Program-made: the position numbers and the translations under genes
The notes under the pieces: model-generated
Seen by the model: only the letters and a program-made list of their open reading frames with translations
Told to the model about the DNA's origin: nothing
The model's database searches: none
Shown here: positions 56,167 through 64,000 of the stretch, piece by piece
Layout: every line of letters starts with the position of its first letter
Position numbering within the stretch: the first letter of the stretch is position 1
From: Tetracladium setigerum
Taxonomy: Eukaryota > Ascomycota > Leotiomycetes > Helotiales
Length of the DNA stretch: 64,000 bases
Direction of reading: 5' to 3'
Assembly (NCBI GenBank): GCA_031472005.1
Contig: PZJY01000003.1
Location: 434,001-498,000, forward strand

Positions 56167-58035
56167 TTAACGAAGTAGTATCTCCTCCTCTTTTATTCCC
56201 ATTTTCCTTGCCATCGCGATTCCTTTACCGTCTTCAAGCCCATAAACAAAACAATCCCCAGATATTATGGAATAAGTCATCTCGCCCGTCAACTGATTCG
56301 GGCCAAGAGGACAAAGAACAAACAAACTCCTCCCACCAGCAAGACAACACAATTTAGCCACCTGTCTGAAAAACGGAAATGTGATCGCCAGCCAACCACG
56401 CTCCGTAATAATGGCTGCACGATGGTCAGTCCGTAGCTCTGTAGCAGACAGTACGGCGCCGTCTCGCCAGAGATGTGAAGTCTGACTATCTTTTGCCATT
56501 GTCTTGCCGTATAGTTTGTGCAGTGATTCTCTGGTCGGATTCTTGTGACCGAAGATTAAACGGTTTGTTTTGGGATCGTTGGGCATGCTTTTGTGCCAGA
56601 CGTCCAGAAGTTCCTGGTATGCACTGTTGGCTGAGACCGACCCTTTGACATGTGGGATTGGAAATGCGGGCCCTCTTCCATCGATATCGTCGAGTATGTA
56701 TCCTTTTAAGCTAAGATACAGGCCACGCCTTTCGCACTTCGGCACGTGCGGTGGACGGATAATGGGCTGGGAGATTCTTGAGAGCCTACTGCTCCGTTCG
56801 GTGATATTGAATTCTTTGAATCCCCCGCTCGACCAATTCGGTACCCAAGTCGGTAGGGCCGTTGAACCAGGCCTCATACCGTCGTCATACCGCTGCTGAG
56901 CGACAACATCAAGTGTCTTTTCTTGCTGGATACACCACAACACAAACGCCATGTACACTTCCCTTGTCGACAACTTGTAGTCTATTGGATATCTGATCTT
57001 GGACGACAATCCGGATTTTGTAAATCCAAAGAGTCCTGTCACAGCATAAATCATATCGACATTAAGTGACGCAAGGCAGTTTTGGCACATGGAAACCAAA
57101 GCTGAGGGGCTAACTGCAATATTTGAGCTTTTTGCATGCTCGCGCAGCGTGTAAACAAGCCCAACCATGCTTAGCCCCTCAAGAATCTCATCGTCAATGT
57201 CCAAATCGTTGCCCGACATAAAACATGTTGTCAATGACGCCTCTAGAGCCTCCCTAGAATCTAGATCCGACATGAACCTCAAAGTTGCGGCAGCGAAGAT
57301 CTCCCAAAGCAATTCCGTGTCGCCCAGTCGAATCACCAGATTCTGGGCAACTACTGCCTCCTGAACAACCCAGATACGACGAAACCAGGTGAGACGCAAG
57401 ACTTCATCGAAAGGTTCTTGGGAGTAATAATCGGGATTTTGGCGCTTGAAGCAGGTCAGAAGCGGCTCCCTGACGGTCTTGGTTCGTTCTGCTCCAGTTT
57501 CGTCGAGGTTATGAAGCCAACACGTTGCTGCCGCTACATCATTTAAGGATTGTTCGTTTGTTCGAGGGAGCCATATGATCACGCGGTTGGCTCTGTGATA
57601 GATATCTCGCATCATAGCAACCTGAAGCGACTTCTCCGTATCGTTTTCCTGGTCGATGCACAGGGCGTCGATCCATAGCGACGTCGTTTGCGTGCTGTGA
57701 CGCAAGTCTTGAAGGATGGAGAATACATTGGCGGTCACAAGAACGCTTTTTCTGTCGATAAAGATTGTCTCAGAAGGTTGCTGACCTTCCCAGGCGTAGG
57801 AGAGGGCGGTCCATCCCTCGTCTTGCTCTGAGGAAGAGGAACTCTGTCGTCGGGATGGAAGTGCTATAGGGACGAATCTGAATGTTGCTGTGATGGACAA
57901 CGAGGATCTCTGTCCAGAATCTAGTTCAAGGACTCGGATGTGTTTGCTAGGATCGAAGGGGGTGGAGGCTGCGAGGTTGACCTCGTTAAAGTTGTCGGCG
58001 GGGGCCTTGGCACTTTTAAACTTCCTGAGGAACAT
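56167..58035 (-). CDS. heterokaryon incompatibility (HET) domain protein 2
   Basis: An intronless gene of 622 residues. The HET core is near the N-terminus: WTALSYAWEGQQPS at about residue 75, SLWIDALCIDQENDTEKSLQ at about 120-140, and MMRDIYHRANRVIIWL, followed by the conserved WFRRIWVVQEAVVAQNLVI at about 225. The remainder is typical of stand-alone HET proteins (TREVYMAFVLWCIQQ; a C-terminal domain with AIITERGWLAITFPFFRQ). In this family, recognition of a non-self partner induces cell death. It is about 28 kb from the first HET gene and from a different subfamily by sequence. No neighbouring plausible partner (NLR or patatin) was seen. It is intact, and the start is the first ATG of the frame. 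Confidence 0.94.
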   Translation of the reverse strand: MFLRKFKSAKAPADNFNEVNLAASTPFDPSKHIRVLELDSGQRSSLSITATFRFVPIALPSRRQSSSSSEQDEGWTALSYAWEGQQPSETIFIDRKSVLVTANVFSILQDLRHSTQTTSLWIDALCIDQENDTEKSLQVAMMRDIYHRANRVIIWLPRTNEQSLNDVAAATCWLHNLDETGAERTKTVREPLLTCFKRQNPDYYSQEPFDEVLRLTWFRRIWVVQEAVVAQNLVIRLGDTELLWEIFAAATLRFMSDLDSREALEASLTTCFMSGNDLDIDDEILEGLSMVGLVYTLREHAKSSNIAVSPSALVSMCQNCLASLNVDMIYAVTGLFGFTKSGLSSKIRYPIDYKLSTREVYMAFVLWCIQQEKTLDVVAQQRYDDGMRPGSTALPTWVPNWSSGGFKEFNITERSSRLSRISQPIIRPPHVPKCERRGLYLSLKGYILDDIDGRGPAFPIPHVKGSVSANSAYQELLDVWHKSMPNDPKTNRLIFGHKNPTRESLHKLYGKTMAKDSQTSHLWRDGAVLSATELRTDHRAAIITERGWLAITFPFFRQVAKLCCLAGGRSLFVLCPLGPNQLTGEMTYSIISGDCFVYGLEDGKGIAMARKMGIKEEEILLR

Positions 58036-61000
58036 CGAGGAGGACAGAGAAGCTGCCCTTCGTTCATTTCATTTGAGCTTCAATTTAATGGGCATTTAGA
58101 ATGTGAGAAAGACAAAGCGGGACATGAGGCTGCGTTGTGAATGTTAGTCCACAAATCCATCGGGGCCGTGGAGTGACTTTACTGGAGCGATCTGCCGGCA
58201 CGATGAAGGGGGTGCGTGTAACTTGTGAAGCCCAAAACTGACCAATAGGCGGGTGGAACCAAGCTTGAAGTTTCCAGAAAAAGTACATGAATATGTTACA
58301 ATCTGAGAGGGAACTTTTTATTCCATTGCGTTTGTTATCTATATCTCTTATATGTGCCTACCTGCCTGCATACTGGATGTATACTTGTTTCGAAGTCGCC
58401 GAGTGCCCAGACTTATTCCATTCTCAAGGAAAAGCAATTCTCTGGTCCCTCCCCTCCGATGGGCTACCTCATGGTGTAACTCAATATTATGTTTTATTCA
58501 TCTGAAGTCAGACTAGCATCTTGCTCACTGAAAAGATCACCAACTAATGATCTCGACCCACGAGGATTTGCACATGTTGTGGAACTCGCGGTGTGGACGC
58601 TTACTTGTTACCTAGACACTTACACGTGGGGTGTCACCAGAATTATCACAGCTCTATTCTATTTGTGGTATAAAGTAACTGGCCCGTGCGTTTGTGTTCA
58701 GTACTACTTGGGTGTGACTTTCATCCATTCTCTTGGGAAAAAGTCCGACCCAAAATAGTCAGTCGATGGAACGACAGAACGACTTCCACTACACGTGACC
58801 CTCCCCTCCACCTCCCTTCAAAGTCCCCCCTTCCCCCACACCCATTTCAAATCAAAGCCCACGTCAATCAGGTACCCGAATTGCGGAGAGCATTAACCCC
58901 CCACACTAAATGCATAAGTTGCTCGCTCATCACTTGGGTCTCGCTCGGGACTCAAGAAAAGTCCGTGAGTCCGGACTTATCAAGATTCCATTTGTCCGCC
59001 GAGGAGGAGGAAGGCTGCGATGAGGTGAGGTGAGGCTGAAATAATGATGATTGCCCGACTCCGCTGAACAATGCATCCTCGTCCCAGCAGTGTGGCTCGG
59101 TAGGCTTTTCTTGACGTGGACTGTGCTCAGGGCAGTTTGGAATCTTTGTGCGGTGCATTAAATCTGTCGCCTGATCCGGCTGGATATGTTGGTGTAGTCT
59201 TGACCTTTTTGTGTTGATGGTATTAACGTCGCCTTTTGGGAGGATTTTGTGAAGTTGTACTTAATTCCGTATAGATGGCGCATCTGATGAAAGTGATGCA
59301 AAGAACCAGGAGGATTGTTTCTTCCGCTTCTGACCTTCTTCTTTTCAATTTCCACCTTCTATAATCTGATTGGGCTGTCAGTCAATAATTTGAACTGTGA
59401 GGAATATTGAGAAGCGTCGTCTTGAACACCACGCCTGAGCAGTTTCTCAATCAATATTTTGAGAGTGATGGTCGGGCAGGTGTGAGGCGGGAATTGGACC
59501 ATCACTAAATAGAATATGTATGCTCAACGAGTCCTTCATCATTGTACAACGAGTGATTGCCTCATGGGCATCCTGCTCCGCTCCTTTCGAGTGGTAGAAA
59601 GCAGCCACGAAACACGGCAAAGAATTACCTGTACATCAAGTCACATGACATACAAAACTTTAGATGAATATGAAGTCGCTGAAATCCAGAGGTTTTGTTC
59701 CGGTTATGGAATTTGGGGATGGAATCATAATGAATTGTACCCCCGAGGATTAAAATTTAATCCGGAAATCTGACTCTTGAGTGGATGGTTTGCCAAAGTG
59801 TCCTCATTGTATGAGGAGAGATAACATGCTTGACCTTACGCAGCAAGTAAGTGAAAACGAAAAATAGATAAAAGCATCTGCATGTTACTTGATAATAATC
59901 CAACAGCGTGTGCGTTGTTTGCAAAGCGTATAGAAGCCAATAAAGAAGCCAAGTCTGCAATCGTAATAATTTTGCCCAGAGATCAGCCTCGACAGTACAG
60001 ACCGCAAGATACAGTACTGTACAGTGAATCACCACAAATTGAAACATTGATAGGTAGACATGAGCATTCAACTTCTCTTCTCATGGCCCGTGAAAATATA
60101 GAAACGCAGAATAAATGGCAAGCAAACGAAACCCAGTACCGCCAAGCAAGAACAGTTCTTCATCTCATATCAAAAACTTTTTCGATTAATAACGGCAACG
60201 AGGAAGGCCCAGCAACATGTTCCCACTACATAGCAAACGAGCAAAAGCAACTAGCTTGCACCCGAGCTCACTGGCACTCTTCGTCTTCATGAACCACCTA
60301 GCCAGACCCATACATACATACCCTCGGCCCCATCCATCAGCTTCCCGCAAATCCGCAAAGAATTTTTTTTTTCCATAAAAATCTCGAAAAACCCACTCTC
60401 TCCGAACAAGACCCTCCTCTGAGCTAAGGAAAACGCACTTGTCGTCACCTGCCTGTCATACATACATGATCCATTTTTATTATGAACCGCGAAAAGCATC
60501 CATAAATCCATATCCGCTTCTTCCGATCCATTATCAAAAAGCTTATTTTCCCTTGATGCAGTGATGCCCCTCGGTTCTCGTTCTTCGTTCCCTCGTTCGG
60601 CAGTCGAAGAAAAGAAACACGATGATAAGATCTGATCCTGACCGTTTGATCCGCTAGTACAGCACTTCAAATGAATCCACATGTCATTTTCTCTCGCTTG
60701 TTCCCGTGAAAGCGGTTTTTTTGCTTTCCTTTTTCTTTTATGTCTTTAGCGTTTTTGATATGTGGAAATCATCACGAGGACATTTCTCGGTCTTTGGGAA
60801 TGGATAAGCGGATGAACTTCTGGCCACTGCGTCTTTTTTTTGAGTCTTGAAACTAGGTATGAACCCTTCTCCTCCCGATCCGGTGGAAGGGATGTTTGTG
60901 CCTGGTGATCTGGGTGCGGCAGGACGGATCGGGAGATATCGTTTGGATGAAATTAATGGTCGTGCTGTCTTGTGGCATGTGGTTTGTGGTCGGAGGGAGG

Positions 61001-64000
61001 CAGTTGAGTTGAGCCCGAGATTTTGCAACGGGGAACGGGGCTCGGGACTTCGGGCGCCGATAGTTCTATGCTCACGTGACCTGAAGTTTGTTGCTCGGAA
61101 AACATGGAAATGTTTTGGATGTACAACTCTAGGTTTGGTATGAGATCACTGAATAACTTAAGGTCATGGAAAGATTCTCTTTCCCTACCCGAGACTTGTT
61201 CCACAATGAAACAGGATCACATGATCAACCCCTTTGTCTGTTGCCCCGCTGGAAGCTCTCCTCCTCAACCTCAACCTCGCTACGGGAGTGAACCCCACCA
61301 TGTTTTGTTTACATTTCTACACCGCAGGCGACAAGTCTCAACAATGTTAATCTGACTCTCTTCAAGCCGCCCATTAATCCAACCGGATGATCTTATCACC
61401 ATCCATCCCCACGCATCCTCCATCTTCCGAATGACAAGTGTTCGCTGTCTCAAGTTCTCAACCAAATCCAAATCACAAGAGCCACATGTCTATCCATCTA
61501 AATCCATCATCTGATTCCAGAACCTACCCAGTATCCACGCCCAAGTCAGCCTCGCACTTCCTTCCCAATCATTTGGTTATGGTTTTGAAACAACAACGCA
61601 TACCAAGCGGAAGAGGCTAATTCCCACCCACTCACTCGGATGGATACCTATTGAGAAACCCCTCTGTTGTCGTGTCCCCTTCCCGCCCATCTTCAGGCTC
61701 TGAAAGCACAGCCAGGCAGGCATCTCGCGTCTTGATACTGTACAGTAGTGTCCACGTCAGATCGCAAACACAACAAAAACACACCGCGAGATTACAACTT
61801 TTGCACACCGCTCACTCCCAACGACCACTGACCCGCAACTCCTCAATAATGTTACAGTGTTTCTTATTCTAATGCTCACCAACTGTTCGAAAGGTCTAGA
61901 ATAATCTTTTGTAGCCAAAAACATGAGTCGGGTTTATTATTGAGACTCTCCGAGGAGGAGGTGAGTGAGTACAGAACACAGTACCCAGGTTGGCGGTATT
62001 TGGGTGTCTCAACCTGTTTGGCGGGGTACAGAACAGACCTCAAAGTGACCATTCTTCTTCCTTCAGGCTGTACAGTACATACTCCGTGCCTGACTTAGGC
62101 TTCAGCTGAGAAGCCTGGAGAGGTACCTACAGTAGTACAGTACAGTAAGTATGTTTCACACTAACAATGTCTCTCGCTATACGGATGGTAGGACGCACCG
62201 AAGCTACTTAGGCATATGTATAGATTCGGGCCAGAGCGAGGAGTAGTGAGTGAGGATCAAGCCCCTTTCTCTGTATTCTGTGCTGTTTATTGCCTTTTGG
62301 CTGTTCAATTATTGTCAAGCAAGCTCAATACTAAGACGAATAACATGAATGAAATTGACTTTCGTTCATCCAGCCAAGGGGAAAACACATCACACTATCT
62401 CACTCGTCTGTCTGTCTGACAACGAATTGACTTACTCTAGGTTCGCATTTCCAATGAATCAATAACTCCCAATAATCTCATCTCTCTCGGATCCTTTCTG
62501 AAAGTACTGTACTGTTAGTGCAGATCTGTACGTACAGTACCAAACCCTTCCCAATCAATCTCCCAAGAAGGAATGTAATAATTCGAAATATGATTACAAT
62601 CTCACCTCACCCCTCATCTGCATTTCCAATCCAAAAGCAAGCACATCATATCAGATCACATCAGATCACAAAGCACTACTCAAAAACCCCTTGTCTAGAC
62701 ATCCAGTCCTGTACTATACCTCCGTACCAAGCAAGTGGAAGTAATTGATGATTAATCCGACTCTTTTCCATCCATCCCGCCTTCTCTCAACGCCGATGAT
62801 TCAAATCCAAATCAACCTTTGATATTTTCCGAAATTCCGTCCCTCCTCCGGACTCCGACATCTCGCTTCGTTCATCTCCCACTTTGACTCAGGATCCACA
62901 TTTTCTTATCCTTCCACCCCCACCCACCCAAACTCGTGGATGCAACACTCAACTCGCGGATGACTGAGCCTGACACGCACACACACACACGCCAACCAAC
63001 CTTGAAGGTTAGGCTGGCTCGGCTGGGCTTACTATCAGGCTAGATCCAGAGCCTACGCGAGTACGTACGGTACTGTACGCGGTGTAGAAGGGCCACGACG
63101 GGCATGTGAACGGTGAACCTATCAAGCGAGACAATACTCATCAACTACTTCCTCAACTCTCATTTCATCACCGCCCTTTTGCCTTCGCCATTGATTCCCT
63201 TTCCCACCGCCCGCCTCACCGTTTCACTACACTACAAGTGCATGCCTTACTCGGGTAGTCAGTCAGTCATAACACTACTACTTCCCCCTACTGTAGGTAC
63301 CTTACTACTCTGTATTAGTAGTAGAGCCCAAAAGGACCTTTCCTTCAAATTTTTGACAAGCAGCCAAAAAATTAAAGAGTGGAGTGGCTTGCGAGGCGGG
63401 CGCGGGAGAGAAGGAATTGACTGACTGACTGACTGACTGACCCTGACCGCCCGCCGTCCGTGGCCCGTCCTGACTAAAACTCCACTCTTTGAACCCTCCG
63501 ATCCACCTGCGAGAGCCGAGGGATTGGTATGAATCATCGTGAACTCAATTTTTCTGACGAAGTTTTTTTGGTGAAGGGTTTTTTCTTTGGTGGTCGTGTG
63601 TCTTTTTTGACTCTTCTTTTTTTTCTGGGGGTGGAGCGGTAAAGGTAAGGTACCTGGTCCTGGTGAGTAGTAAGTAGTTGGGAGTGTTTGTTAATTTTTC
63701 CTTTTTCTTTTTGGTGAGTGGATACCTTTTTTTTTGTAATTGTGATAGAGAAGATGAGATTGAAATTGAATGAATTGAATTGGAGAAGGAGAGAAAAGAA
63801 AGACAGTGATAAGTCACGAGAAGGGAGAAGAAAGAAAAGGGGGTGATTTGGTAGATGATTGTTATTGTTGTATACTGCTATTGAGAAGCTCAACCTGTTA
63901 AGTATATGTGAATATACCAGGGAGCACTGACTATATAATTCCTCCCCATGCACTGAAATCCCTACATTCTCCCTTTAACTCCAAAACATGAGTGGTGTGA
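58036..64000. other. right-end 6-kb gene-poor region
   Basis: No gene could be supported. The longest ORF, plus 59882-60292 (136 codons), has no domain, signal peptide or splice neighbours. The stretch holds the HET2 promoter, AC-type runs near 62980 and a GACT tetranucleotide run at 63418-63441. It also has a high density of GTACAGTAC/GTACTGTAC motifs (60010, 61736, 62070, 62135, 62504, 62532, 63070). A gene starting beyond the window edge may have its promoter here. Confidence 0.45.
63418..63441. repeat. (GACT)n microsatellite
   Basis: About six tetranucleotide units. Confidence 0.85.

Noticed and set aside
59882..60292. 136-codon plus ORF
   Set aside because: No recognisable family; an equally long antisense ORF lies next to it, in a gene-poor region.

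Overview
The window is nuclear DNA of a filamentous ascomycete (Pezizomycotina; the protein repertoire fits Leotiomycetes best, but that is a guess). The evidence is spliced genes with GT-AG introns mostly of 47-135 nt (one of 418 nt) and internal branch sites, two HET-domain genes, a fungal SCAP homologue, a LaeA-like methyltransferase, an RTA1 transporter, small secreted proteins and many microsatellites in long intergenic stretches. No tRNA, rRNA, CRISPR array or intact transposon was recognised.

Layout. 1-8.3 kb: a small secreted protein (+), the tRNA ribosyl-phosphate transferase Rit1 (+), a DUF4202 protein (-) and a LaeA-like methyltransferase (-). 8.3-14.7 kb: a long gene-free leader and then SCAP (+). 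14.7-21.4 kb: simple-sequence DNA with one small secreted protein (-). 21.4-29 kb, all minus: a Golgi pH regulator, an Nrd1-like RNA-binding protein and a HET-domain protein. 29.5-39.7 kb: an orphan 95-residue ORF (-), a DOMON/cytochrome b561 protein (+), eIF3 subunit L (+), a universal stress protein (+) and a DUF7137 membrane protein (+). 40.7-44.2 kb: a PITSLRE-type kinase (-) divergent from an NDUFAF7-type complex I assembly factor (+). 44.6-45.3 kb: a four-copy degenerate tandem repeat. 45.8-58 kb: a cysteine-containing secreted protein (-), an ankyrin-repeat protein (+), a disrupted secreted-protein locus (-), an RTA1 protein (+), an O-methyltransferase (+) and a second HET gene (-). 58-64 kb: no convincing gene.

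The genes are mostly unlinked housekeeping functions (translation, complex I assembly, sterol sensing, Golgi pH, cell-cycle kinase) interspersed with accessory loci (HET, secreted proteins, O-methyltransferase and transporter). No operon-like cluster or coherent biosynthetic cluster is evident.

The strongest window-wide signal is that many conserved genes are interrupted by exactly one missing base in a short G or C run. Adding one base restores the family sequence and makes the whole spliced length divisible by three in Rit1, DUF4202, SCAP (twice), the stress protein (three times), the kinase, NDUFAF7, a secreted protein and the orphan ORF. This looks like a systematic base-calling or assembly artefact rather than gene death, so these genes are annotated as CDS with a flagged frameshift.
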